Shown here: positions 1-7,243 of the stretch, piece after piece | Layout: each line of letters opens with the position of its first letter | Numbering within the stretch: position 1 is the first letter of the stretch | Source: Bacteriovoracaceae bacterium UBA7317 | GTDB lineage: Bacteria; Bdellovibrionota; Bacteriovoracia; Bacteriovoracales; Bacteriovoracaceae | Length of the DNA stretch: 24,659 nucleotides | Direction: 5' to 3' | NCBI GenBank assembly: GCA_002474345.1 | Contig: DKQD01000113.1 | Coordinates: 1 to 24,659 of the forward strand | Program-made: the position numbers and the translations under genes | Notes under the pieces: generated by a model | The model's input: only the letters and a program-made list of their open reading frames with translations | Database searches by the model: none | Told to the model about the DNA's origin: nothing

Positions 1-1232
1 TGGGTTTTTGGGCCACAATAAACTTTACATCCCGCAAGAAAGGGCTCGAGTACAGAATGAATAGACCTGCCATGACCTCCTCCGACAAAGGCAGAACCAA
101 AAAAAGTATAGGCTTCTAAAAGTATTCCAGGAGTTGTTAGCACAATAGGGCCTGGATTTTTCTCCCAATTATTAAACAAGCTCTCCCAATCTTGCTTCTC
201 GCTTCTTAAATCGACAAAAGTTAGGGGAGCAAAATGAGGTAGAGTCCCACAGAAACTGACATAGGACTTTTCCAATTCATTTTGAGATTCCTTAGAAAGT
301 TTGTGGGGGGCCAAAACAACTAACTGGGCCTTTTCCATTATTTTTTTCTGAAGAGTTTCACATCCCAGAGACTCCATTTCTGAAGGCCAACAGCTACCCA
401 TCAAAAGCCTATCGCTGAAAGGAACTTTTTTAAAAAGCTTATTTAAAAAAGCCATCCCGGGTAACATCTTTAAAGATTCCTCTGCCACTAAGGTCCTGCT
501 CTCTATTTGAAGGACCCTTAAGTCGAAAGGAAGCATCCTTTCTTCTTTCATTCCCAAAGTTTTAAAAAGTTCGAGGTCTCGCAAAGTCGCCGTCAAAATA
601 AAATCGAAAAGGCCGTAGAGACTCTGATAAATCAAATACTTTAAAGTACCTTCCCTTCTTAAAAAAGCCTCTTTTCCCTTTAAGGTCGCGTTTAAAAGGA
701 CAAAATCAATTCCCTCCCTGGCTCCGTAGAGAAGGAGCTCGGGATAAAAGTCATAGCGGCAAAGAAAAAGTTTTTTGGCGGTCACGAGTTGAAAAAAACT
801 CTGTCCTTTTCCTAAAGATAAAGGGAAAGAGGACAATAAAGGCATTCTTATAAAACGAATCCTCTCTTTATAGGATGTTAATGAACCCTTTGAAACATTT
901 TGGATCCTCTTCTCAAGACTATCTGAGGCATAAAACACCTCAACTCTCTGATCCCGCTCGAGAGAAACTTTAATAAGTGGAAAGGCCTGCTCAAACTCTC
1001 CCTCACTTGAAACTTCAAAAGCTACATCCGCCCTTATATTACCTGACCACCCCTTCGAAAGGGGGTCTCGGGCATTTTGACACTCAAAATCCAGCCTTTT
1101 TTTAACAGAGGAGCTAAAGAGGGGGAGAAAATAAGCAGTGAATGGGAAGCAAAGCCACCTTAAAACCATTAAAACCCATTGAAAATTCAAAAGGATTTTT
1201 CTATTCAACCCACTCCATGAACCTCTAATCAT
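1..1232 (-). CDS. waaA: 3-deoxy-D-manno-octulosonic acid (Kdo) transferase-like protein, partial (3' end outside window)
   Basis: Reading the minus strand from ATG 1232 gives 410 codons with no stop, running off the left edge; an in-frame TAG lies just upstream at 1260-1262. A GGGGA about 6 nt before the ATG supports this start. The layout is that of WaaA/KdtA: a hydrophobic N-terminal segment (about residues 13-40) as membrane anchor, then S-S-E-G-E-F-E-Q at 75-82, matching the family's SxGE motif that carries the proposed catalytic Glu, a strand with Y-D-F-Y-P-E-L like the family's E/D-x-x-x-P-N-L, and near the cut edge GGGHGRSIHSVLEP followed by a G-P, which matches the family's C-terminal donor-site motif. 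The known role is transfer of Kdo from CMP-Kdo to lipid A precursor at the inner membrane. Sequence divergence makes the exact acceptor and number of Kdo residues unknowable here. It is divergent from the beta-barrel gene. Confidence 0.8.
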   Translation of the reverse strand, partial: MIRGSWSGLNRKILLNFQWVLMVLRWLCFPFTAYFLPLFSSSVKKRLDFECQNARDPLSKGWSGNIRADVAFEVSSEGEFEQAFPLIKVSLERDQRVEVFYASDSLEKRIQNVSKGSLTSYKERIRFIRMPLLSSFPLSLGKGQSFFQLVTAKKLFLCRYDFYPELLLYGAREGIDFVLLNATLKGKEAFLRREGTLKYLIYQSLYGLFDFILTATLRDLELFKTLGMKEERMLPFDLRVLQIESRTLVAEESLKMLPGMAFLNKLFKKVPFSDRLLMGSCWPSEMESLGCETLQKKIMEKAQLVVLAPHKLSKESQNELEKSYVSFCGTLPHFAPLTFVDLRSEKQDWESLFNNWEKNPGPIVLTTPGILLEAYTFFGSAFVGGGHGRSIHSVLEPFLAGCKVYCGPKT

Positions 1233-1320
1233 CAACAGTCCCCAAATAACGCACAATGACTATGCGCTTTTTCACGATTCCTTTAAATATCATCCTTCAC
1301 CAGACTTTTTTCTTACAATT

Positions 1321-1341
1321 CCTTACAAAAGCTATGTAAGG
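1321..1341. repeat. Perfect 7-bp inverted repeat in the waaA / beta-barrel intergenic region
   Basis: CCTTACA (1321-1327) and TGTAAGG (1335-1341) are perfect inverted copies around a 7-nt spacer, and a further partial copy CTTACA lies just upstream at about 1312-1317. The repeat sits 24 bp before the candidate -35 of the downstream gene, where an activator or repressor site would be expected. No transcription factor can be named. Confidence 0.45.
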
Positions 1342-1364
1342 AAACTCAATCCCGACTTTTTCCC

Positions 1365-1392
1365 TTGAATATTTCGCAAAAACCTGTACTTT
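1365..1392 (+). promoter_or_regulatory. Candidate sigma70-type promoter of the beta-barrel gene
   Basis: TTGAAT (1365-1370) and TACTTT (1387-1392) are separated by 16 bp, about 48 nt before the ATG at 1441. An AAGGAG ribosome site at 1425-1430 lies 10 nt before the start. The hexamers are only fair matches, so this is a prediction. Confidence 0.4.
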
Positions 1393-1440
1393 CTAGCCCC
1401 AGGTTCTAAGCCGAAACAATGTTCAAGGAGTTATACCGAT

Positions 1441-2355
1441 ATGAAAACAAAAAAAATGGCAGTTGCTTCCCTTTTAGCTTTAAGTGTTAGCGCTCCTTCT
1501 TTTTCTGCAACAAATGAAACATCTGCCAACAAGAGTGTTTCTGAATCAAAGTCTTTTTATCAGCAATTAAAAGACTCCCCTTTATCACTATATGCTGAAC
1601 TAGAACATGAAGCTGATTTAGGATTAACAGAGTATAAAGGTAGTAAACTCGACTCATTTTTATCTTATAAGATTTCTGAAAAAGATAAGTTGAAATCCCA
1701 ATTACGCCTAAGGGTTAAAAACCAGGGTGATGACACTTATGAAACGACCTATGACTATGGATACCTTGGGTACTCTAGAAGCAAGCTTCTTACTGAAGAA
1801 AAAAATGGAGTTAATGCTACTGGACAAATAAGGTTCTACAAATATGGTGAAAGTGGTTCTGCTGATGGAGGCGCACAAGGAAGGCTTTATCTTGATAAAA
1901 AGTTCTCTGAAAAGCTTTCTAGTGCCGGTGTTTTCTTAGCTGAACAAAGAATCAACCCAAAAGACGGAAAAACTCTTAGATATGGACTTTTCGAAGGAGG
2001 ACCAACTTACAAAATGACTAACAAGTTCAAACTTGGAAGTACTCTTTATTTTGGCCACTTCATTTCAGAAGGTTCGAATTCAACTGATGGAAGTATTTCT
2101 CTCGATCCAACTTTTGCAATCTCTGACAAATTGAATTTATCAAACTCTGTAACACTTTACGGAGACTTCTCTGGTTCAGATAATAAATATTCTGTATTGC
2201 TGACTCCAACAGTTAGTTACTCTATGAATGATGACTTCAGCGCAACCCTTGAATATGAAGCAAGCGCTTTAAGAATCGCTAACGGCGAAACCTCAGCACG
2301 TCAATTCGCTAATAATGGTAAATTGGCCCTAACACTTGGCTATAGCGCGTTTTAA
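1441..2355 (+). CDS. Predicted outer-membrane beta-barrel protein (304 aa)
   Basis: The protein begins with a classical Sec signal peptide: M-K-T-K-K, a hydrophobic stretch, then S-F-S-A with likely cleavage near residue 23. The mature part is rich in Ser, Gly, Tyr and Thr and shows repeated 9-11 residue stretches with alternating polar and hydrophobic residues, separated by short charged or Gly/Asn turns, which is the pattern of transmembrane beta strands. It ends in Phe after G-Y-S-A, matching the C-terminal aromatic signal used by the BAM machinery. I do not recognise a specific porin family, so ligand and role are unknown. It is a single-gene unit: own candidate promoter, good SD (AAGGAG) and a strong terminator right after the stop, which suggests substantial expression. 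It lies between a Kdo-transferase-like gene (divergent) and the GYF-like gene. Confidence 0.75.
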   Translation: MKTKKMAVASLLALSVSAPSFSATNETSANKSVSESKSFYQQLKDSPLSLYAELEHEADLGLTEYKGSKLDSFLSYKISEKDKLKSQLRLRVKNQGDDTYETTYDYGYLGYSRSKLLTEEKNGVNATGQIRFYKYGESGSADGGAQGRLYLDKKFSEKLSSAGVFLAEQRINPKDGKTLRYGLFEGGPTYKMTNKFKLGSTLYFGHFISEGSNSTDGSISLDPTFAISDKLNLSNSVTLYGDFSGSDNKYSVLLTPTVSYSMNDDFSATLEYEASALRIANGETSARQFANNGKLALTLGYSAF

Positions 2356-2368
2356 TCTTTTTTTTAAT

Positions 2369-2402
2369 AAGAGGCGGCCAAATAGCCGCCTCTTTTTCTT
2401 TT
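2369..2402 (+). terminator. Rho-independent terminator of the beta-barrel gene
   Basis: AAGAGGCGGC (2369-2378) pairs perfectly with GCCGCCTCTT (2385-2394) over 10 bp with a 6-nt loop, followed by a T-rich run to 2402. It starts 13 nt after the stop codon. GC-rich arms stand out in this AT-rich region. Confidence 0.9.
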
Positions 2403-2565
2403 CTCACAACACCCTTTAAATTTGCTTTACCGATAAACTTCTTTTCCAAAACTCTAGGCAATATTTGCCTCATAACCTACCCCTCTTTCAGCACCTAAAA
2501 TTTTTTCCCCATTGACCGTTTAGCTTAAGCAAACCAACACAAAAATCCAAGAAAAGGATTAGAGA

Positions 2566-3981
2566 ATGAGTGATGAACTAGACTCAATGGCCGATATAAT
2601 ACAAACCTTCAAGATAACCCCTGAAGAAATCGTTGAAAAAACGATACCAAGTTCAGAGCTCTATGAATTGAAGGTAGGGAGTCAGGTTTTAAGCCCCTTT
2701 TGGGTCGAAACACTTAAAAAGCAAATAGAATCAGGCTCTCCTCTTTTTACCCCTGAAATTCAAATAAGATCGTTGGGAACAGAACAATGGTTCGACCTTT
2801 TCGCTCACCCAACCTTCCAAAGAAGGCAAGAAGGAGTTCAAGAAACCGCTACTGAAGAGACTGTCATAAGCTCACAACAGGAAGCCCAAGAAGGAGATGA
2901 GGAGGAAGATGGCGAGTTCTATATTTTGGCAAAAGGACAGAAAGTCGGCCCCATAACACTCAAAGTGCTAAAAGAAAAAATCGGAACTCATGAGATCCTG
3001 GTGACTGACCTCATCAGTCATGATAACGGCGAGACATGGTCCAAAATATTTGAAATGCCAGAGTTTGATCGAAGGTCGCTTGGTCAAAGAGACCACCTAC
3101 CCCATTTACCCAAAGATAACATTTTTAGGGGATCTAAGAAGGAAGTTTTAGATAACCTTAAGGACGGTGACAGAGAGGGAGACACAATATTTAATTTAGT
3201 TCACCTTGGTAGAAAAAAAAACGAGGAAGAAGCTCCTATCCAAACAACTCCCATTGTAGAAAAGGATGATGATGAAGAGTTCTTTAGTGAAAAAACAATT
3301 TCAATGATTCTCATCATCATCTCGCTAATTGGAATTGGCTATTTCGTTAAAGCAGAGTTTTTTGCCCCTAAAAAAAGGATTACAAAAAGAAGTAGATCAA
3401 TAGACAGGGAACGAACAGCACCGAAAAGAGTTGAAAGAAAAGAACCTGAAAGGCCCCAAAGAGCTGATGCACCACCTCCTCCACCAGACAGGAGACCGGA
3501 GAGACCTCCTCGCAGGCCTTCCAGAAATGACAAGTCTTTCTCCAGGATTCCAAGGGATAGACCTCCTCGTATGCCTGATTCTTCATCGAGAAACATGCGA
3601 AAAAGGCCCCTTATTGAAGACAGAAATTATTCCAATAATGAAAGACCGAATAGAGATCAAAGAGATGACCAACGCCGAGATGACCGATACGGGGACGAAC
3701 CTAACAGAGGTCAAAACATGGATAGGGATCGTGATAGAGGTGGGAGACCTTCAAGAGGCACAGCTAACAGCAGATCCATGAATCAAGAACCTCTAGATGG
3801 AGAAGAGAGAAGTTTTGATGATGACGAAGGAAGGGATATTGCAAGCCAACAAGCTGACGGAAGAGAGGACTCATTCCAAGACTCCAGGGATATGAATCAA
3901 GACATGGATGCAGGCGGGCAAGAGGATAGAGGTGATGGTGATAACTTCGATGAACCGCCTCCAGAGCAGGACGTATACTAA
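2566..3981 (+). CDS. Membrane protein with two GYF_2-like domains and a long Arg/Asp/Pro-rich tail (471 aa)
   Basis: The N-terminal half holds two similar units. The clearer one is residues 117-169: F-Y-I-L then G-Q-K-V-G-P-I-T-L, and D-L-I-S...W-S-K-I-F, which is the pattern of bacterial GYF_2 domains (aromatic strand, GP turn, helix, W). Residues 30-86 look like a diverged copy (Y-E-L-K-V-G-S-Q...S-P-F...W-F-D-L-F). They are joined by an acidic Glu-rich linker (about 92-116). A single hydrophobic helix spans about 243-262, and residues 265-471 are low complexity, first Arg/Pro-rich then Arg/Asp/Gln-rich, surely disordered. GYF domains bind proline-rich peptides in eukaryotes; in bacteria the role is unclear. 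With no signal peptide and a late helix, the GYF units are likely cytoplasmic and the tail beyond the membrane, an inference. SD AAGGA lies 7 nt before the ATG. It precedes tmk by 69 nt and may be in its operon. Confidence 0.75.
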   Translation: MSDELDSMADIIQTFKITPEEIVEKTIPSSELYELKVGSQVLSPFWVETLKKQIESGSPLFTPEIQIRSLGTEQWFDLFAHPTFQRRQEGVQETATEETVISSQQEAQEGDEEEDGEFYILAKGQKVGPITLKVLKEKIGTHEILVTDLISHDNGETWSKIFEMPEFDRRSLGQRDHLPHLPKDNIFRGSKKEVLDNLKDGDREGDTIFNLVHLGRKKNEEEAPIQTTPIVEKDDDEEFFSEKTISMILIIISLIGIGYFVKAEFFAPKKRITKRSRSIDRERTAPKRVERKEPERPQRADAPPPPPDRRPERPPRRPSRNDKSFSRIPRDRPPRMPDSSSRNMRKRPLIEDRNYSNNERPNRDQRDDQRRDDRYGDEPNRGQNMDRDRDRGGRPSRGTANSRSMNQEPLDGEERSFDDDEGRDIASQQADGREDSFQDSRDMNQDMDAGGQEDRGDGDNFDEPPPEQDVY

Positions 3982-4050
3982 TAGTCCTCGGCTTAAATTT
4001 AAAAAACTTCTCTAGTCCCCAATCTGATTCAAGTGTGTTACCACTGTCAG

Positions 4051-4740
4051 ATGAAAAATTTAAAAGAAACGACCCCAGACACTTCACCCTTCCATCCTCC
4101 CTCCTCGCCTTCCTCTTATTTCCTAAGCTTTGAAGGCATAGAAGGCTCTGGTAAATCAACTCAGCTAAAGACACTTAAAATATACCTCGAAGGTCTAGGA
4201 CTTAGAGTCATAGTTTTAAGAGAGCCCGGAGGTACGACTTTTGGTGAAAAACTAAGGGAAGCCATTCTAGCTTCTAAAGAGGCACTTCACCCGGCTGCTG
4301 AAGCATACCTTTTTGCCTCGTCCAGGGCCCAACTCTTAAACCAAGTAATCCTAAAAGAGCTTTCCAAAGAAAAAACTATCGTTATTTGTGACCGTTACAT
4401 TGATAGCTCAATTGCCTACCAAGGCCATGCAAGAGGATTAGGTGCAGGAACAATCCTCAAAATTCACGAGCTCCCTCCTCTTAATTTTCTCCCGCATCAA
4501 ACCTATTACCTGGACATTGATTTAGAAATATCCTTTGAAAGACAACAAATAAGAGGCGGACAAAAAGATTACTTTGAATCTGAAAATAAAGATTTTTACC
4601 AAAAACTTATTGAGGGCTTCGAAGAAGCATCGCTTCTTTTTCCTAGTCGCATAAAAAAGATTGATGGTAGACGAGAAGAAGAAAGAGTTTTCGCAGACAT
4701 TAAAAACTATGTTAACAAGCTTCTAGACATTCCCGGCTAA
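4051..4740 (+). CDS. tmk: Thymidylate kinase
   Basis: It phosphorylates dTMP to dTDP with ATP in the cytoplasm, for dTTP synthesis. Diagnostic motifs, numbered from ATG 4051: P-loop G-I-E-G-S-G-K-S-T (29-37), the R-E-P-G-G dTMP-site motif (56-60), D-R-Y (113-115) followed by S-S-I-A-Y-Q-G, and a LID-like segment around 163-176 (R-Q-Q-I-R-G-G-Q-K-D-Y-F-E). The length of 229 aa is slightly above the family's usual ~210 because of a Pro/Ser-rich N-terminal extension of about 20 residues. A GTG at 4033 is an in-frame alternative that would add six residues; neither start has a convincing SD, and ATG was preferred. It is followed by holB after 39 nt, and holB by ricT, an arrangement also found in Bacillus. 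Confidence 0.93.
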   Translation: MKNLKETTPDTSPFHPPSSPSSYFLSFEGIEGSGKSTQLKTLKIYLEGLGLRVIVLREPGGTTFGEKLREAILASKEALHPAAEAYLFASSRAQLLNQVILKELSKEKTIVICDRYIDSSIAYQGHARGLGAGTILKIHELPPLNFLPHQTYYLDIDLEISFERQQIRGGQKDYFESENKDFYQKLIEGFEEASLLFPSRIKKIDGRREEERVFADIKNYVNKLLDIPG

Positions 4741-4779
4741 ACAGCCTTAAAAACGTAATATTTATAGCAAGTGGTTCTT

Positions 4780-5688
4780 ATGCTCCAAAAAAAACTTGAA
4801 ACAATTTTATTAAAAAGGTTCCAAGAAGCTCGTTTGGCGGGTTTTTATCTTTTGAGGGGCCCTCTTTTTACGCCTTCACCCGAAGAGTTTCTCGAAGAAT
4901 GGATTAAAAGTTTTCTCACTCTCTTATTAAGCCACCACCGAGGACTTTCCAAAGAAGAAGCGTCACAATCCCTCCTCCAGGGGCATCCAGACATACTCTT
5001 TGTCAACAAGCGCCCAGATAAAGGAAACTATATCTGGAACAAACAGGAAAACGATTTCAAGGACTTTCTTAAGTTTCTTCCCTTTAAACCCTTTGAGTTT
5101 TCTCAAAAATTTATTATCGTTTCAAAGGCACACCTCATTCAAAAAGACCAATGGCATAAATTACTCAAAGCTTTAGAAGATATACCTAAAAATACGACTT
5201 TATTTTTTTTATACCCTTCTCAGAAAGAGCTACTCCCCACAATTAAGAGCCGGTGCCTGGAGTTAACCCTCCCTCTCCCCGAAGAGATAAAGGAAAAGGT
5301 TAACGCTGAAAATAAATCTAAATTTTATCAATCTGAAGAGATGAGCAACTGGCTTAAAGATCACGTCTACTGGCAGGAAAATGGGGAAGATGTGACAGAG
5401 GACACCCATCCGATGCTCCCCCAAGAGCTTAAAGAGTCTCTCACACACTTTTTAAAAACCAAAACGGGAGAAAATCAGATTATTGATCTTTTAAAAAACG
5501 ACGAGAAGGGTCAAAAAGACCTTCTGTCAGCATTTCTGACCTGGGAAACCAGAAGACTAGGCTCATTTAATGAAAAAAGAAGGGCCCTAGAAGAAATAAA
5601 GTGGCACTCTCTTTCAAAGACATTTAGAAACCCAGCTTCTGAACGCCTCTACTCATTGTTATGGGCCTTTCAGCCTAAAGCCCCTTAG
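4780..5688 (+). CDS. holB: DNA polymerase III delta-prime-like subunit (HolB family)
   Basis: It is the clamp-loader subunit that helps load the beta clamp onto DNA. Supporting features, numbered from ATG 4780: H-P-D-I (69-72), a central F-x-F-S-Q-K-F-I-I-V-S-K-A-H-L (105-119), H-K-L-L-K-A-L-E-D-I-P-K-N-T-T (126-140), matching the family's N-A-L-L-K-x-L-E-E-P-P, and T-I-K-S-R-C (154-159), the S-R-C motif that supplies the clamp-loader arginine finger. The expected Walker A position (around 25-33, L-R-G-P-L-F-T-P-S) lacks G-K-S/T, as is common in delta-prime subunits that do not hydrolyse ATP. Overall identity is low. A GTG at 4771 is an alternative start; SD is weak for both. Position between tmk and ricT supports the call. 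Confidence 0.82.
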   Translation: MLQKKLETILLKRFQEARLAGFYLLRGPLFTPSPEEFLEEWIKSFLTLLLSHHRGLSKEEASQSLLQGHPDILFVNKRPDKGNYIWNKQENDFKDFLKFLPFKPFEFSQKFIIVSKAHLIQKDQWHKLLKALEDIPKNTTLFFLYPSQKELLPTIKSRCLELTLPLPEEIKEKVNAENKSKFYQSEEMSNWLKDHVYWQENGEDVTEDTHPMLPQELKESLTHFLKTKTGENQIIDLLKNDEKGQKDLLSAFLTWETRRLGSFNEKRRALEEIKWHSLSKTFRNPASERLYSLLWAFQPKAP

Positions 5689-5795
5689 CTTGGGTCTTCA
5701 CATGCTTAAGACCTGCCGCCATGGCCCTAGACAAAAGAGGAAAAAGTCATGACCATGGTCAACTTTAAAGATGATATAAAGGACAAATACGCATT

Positions 5796-7166
5796 ATGTC
5801 AAAAAAAAATATAGTGACTGAAACACCTAATGTTCAGGGTCAATCAATAACTGAAGAGCAAAGAGCAGAAGAAAAGCAGACCAAAAAAGATACGGATAAG
5901 TTTAAAGAAAATGATAAAAGCAAGGAAAAGAATAAAAATAGACAAAACAACGACTCTGGAGGAAAACCTTCAAAATATAAATCCGGGGATGTTTTAAAGT
6001 TTGTCCGTGTACGTTTTCCTGGTAATGCGAAATCTTTCCCCTTCATTCTAGAAAAGAGGAACTTTAGATACGGCCAAAAAGTCGTCGCGATGAGTGATAG
6101 GGGTATGACTGTAGGTTACATCAACTCTTTCCCACATAACGTTCACTTTAATAAGTCGATGCTTCCAATCCGTAATATTTCCAGAGAAGCTTCTCAAGAA
6201 GACATTGAAGAGCAGCGAAGTAATATTATGAAGGAAAAAGAGGCTGAAGTTTTATGCTTAAACCTCATCAAAAAATATGAGTTGGACATGACCTTAACTC
6301 ATGTTGAGTTCCTTCACTTTGGTAAAAAAGCGGTCTTCTACTTCAATGCTCCTAACAGAGTCGATTTTAGAAACCTTGTAAAAGATCTTGTTAAAGACCT
6401 GAAAATGAGAATTGAGCTTAGGCAAATATCTGTAAGAGACAGGGCCGCAGCCTTGGGCGCAATTGGTCCTTGTGGTCTGCAAACTTGCTGTTCAAGTTTT
6501 CTCAAATCTTATGGAAATGTAAGTATAAAACTCGCCAAAAACCAAAACCTAGCCTTAATTGCGAGTAAAGTGAATGGCGTCTGTGGGCAAATAAAATGCT
6601 GTGTTAAATATGAAGATGAGGTTTATACAGAGAAGAAAACCCGCCTTCCTAGAGAAGGGGAAATGGTGAACCTCAAAAACGGTGATAAAGGTAAAGTCAC
6701 AAAAGTTCATATTCTAAGTGAAAAGTTCGAAATTATGACAGATAAAGGCCAAATCAGGCGTTATGAATGTGGACTTTATGACTCTAAGAACAAGCTTCCT
6801 GATAATTGGGCCTTCCCATCTTCTTTTGACCATATTGTTAATGAAACAGCTAACTTGATCAAATTAGAAAAAAGTGAAGATGCTAATGAAAAGACTTCAG
6901 AAGGTCATGCCAAAGATAGTGGCAAAGAAGAGTCCAAGTCTACATTAGCTAAACCATTAAGCAATACAAGAAAAGAGGAAAGTAAAAAACCAGAAGACCA
7001 AAATAGAAGGCCTCCCTCAAGAAGAGATCCAAGAGACAACAAAAAACCTGCCGAGCGAGAAGCAAGGGATGGTAAAAAAAGTCAATCTCAAAGAAGAAGG
7101 CGGTTTAGAAAAGGTCGCGGACCAAATCCGGCCCAGAAGGCGCAACAAAAGAAAAAAGAACCTTAA
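5796..7166 (+). CDS. ricT: PSP1-domain protein, RicT (YaaT) family, with extended charged ends
   Basis: The core (about 62-350) is a PSP1/RicT domain. Its signature is the cysteine set C226, C231, C232 in I-G-P-C-G-L-Q-T-C-C, followed by V-S-I-K-L-A-K-N-Q-N-L, then C263, C268, C269 in G-V-C-G-Q-I-K-C-C-V-K-Y-E. In Bacillus subtilis RicT forms a complex with RicA and RicF that carries iron-sulfur clusters and affects RNase Y-dependent mRNA processing; whether that holds here is unknown. The protein is 456 aa against roughly 275 in Bacillus: residues 1-60 are Lys/Glu/Gln-rich and about 355-456 are Lys/Arg/Glu/Pro-rich and basic, both likely disordered, the tail perhaps RNA-binding. SD AAAGGA lies 12 nt before the ATG, a long spacing. 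It is the last gene of the tmk-holB-ricT run and is followed by a terminator. Confidence 0.88.
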   Translation: MSKKNIVTETPNVQGQSITEEQRAEEKQTKKDTDKFKENDKSKEKNKNRQNNDSGGKPSKYKSGDVLKFVRVRFPGNAKSFPFILEKRNFRYGQKVVAMSDRGMTVGYINSFPHNVHFNKSMLPIRNISREASQEDIEEQRSNIMKEKEAEVLCLNLIKKYELDMTLTHVEFLHFGKKAVFYFNAPNRVDFRNLVKDLVKDLKMRIELRQISVRDRAAALGAIGPCGLQTCCSSFLKSYGNVSIKLAKNQNLALIASKVNGVCGQIKCCVKYEDEVYTEKKTRLPREGEMVNLKNGDKGKVTKVHILSEKFEIMTDKGQIRRYECGLYDSKNKLPDNWAFPSSFDHIVNETANLIKLEKSEDANEKTSEGHAKDSGKEESKSTLAKPLSNTRKEESKKPEDQNRRPPSRRDPRDNKKPAEREARDGKKSQSQRRRRFRKGRGPNPAQKAQQKKKEP

Positions 7167-7173
7167 AAGACAT

Positions 7174-7208
7174 AAAAAAAAGGAGTTTTTTTAAACTCCT
7201 TTTTTTTT
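7174..7208. terminator. Bidirectional rho-independent terminator between convergent ricT and asnS
   Basis: AGGAGTTT (7181-7188) and AAACTCCT (7193-7200) form an 8-bp stem with a 4-T loop; seven A before and eight T after extend it and give U-tails for transcripts from both directions. It starts 7 nt after the ricT stop and is about 36 nt beyond the asnS stop on the other strand. Confidence 0.88.
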
Positions 7209-7243
7209 GTTTAAACTCTCTTTGGACCCTTAGGTTTTTCCAC

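Noticed and set aside
3339..3781. Overlapping frames on both strands inside the Arg/Pro-rich tail of the GYF-like gene
   Set aside because: Shadows of low-complexity codons; no SD and no recognisable protein.
5693..5713. GGTCTT...AAGACC hairpin after the holB stop as terminator
   Set aside because: Only 6 bp with a 9-nt loop and no T-run follows.
5747..5760. Nested palindromes GTCATGAC and GACCATGGTC before ricT
   Set aside because: Short, no second copy, and not near promoter hexamers that I can see; probably chance. The ATGs within are not in the ricT frame.
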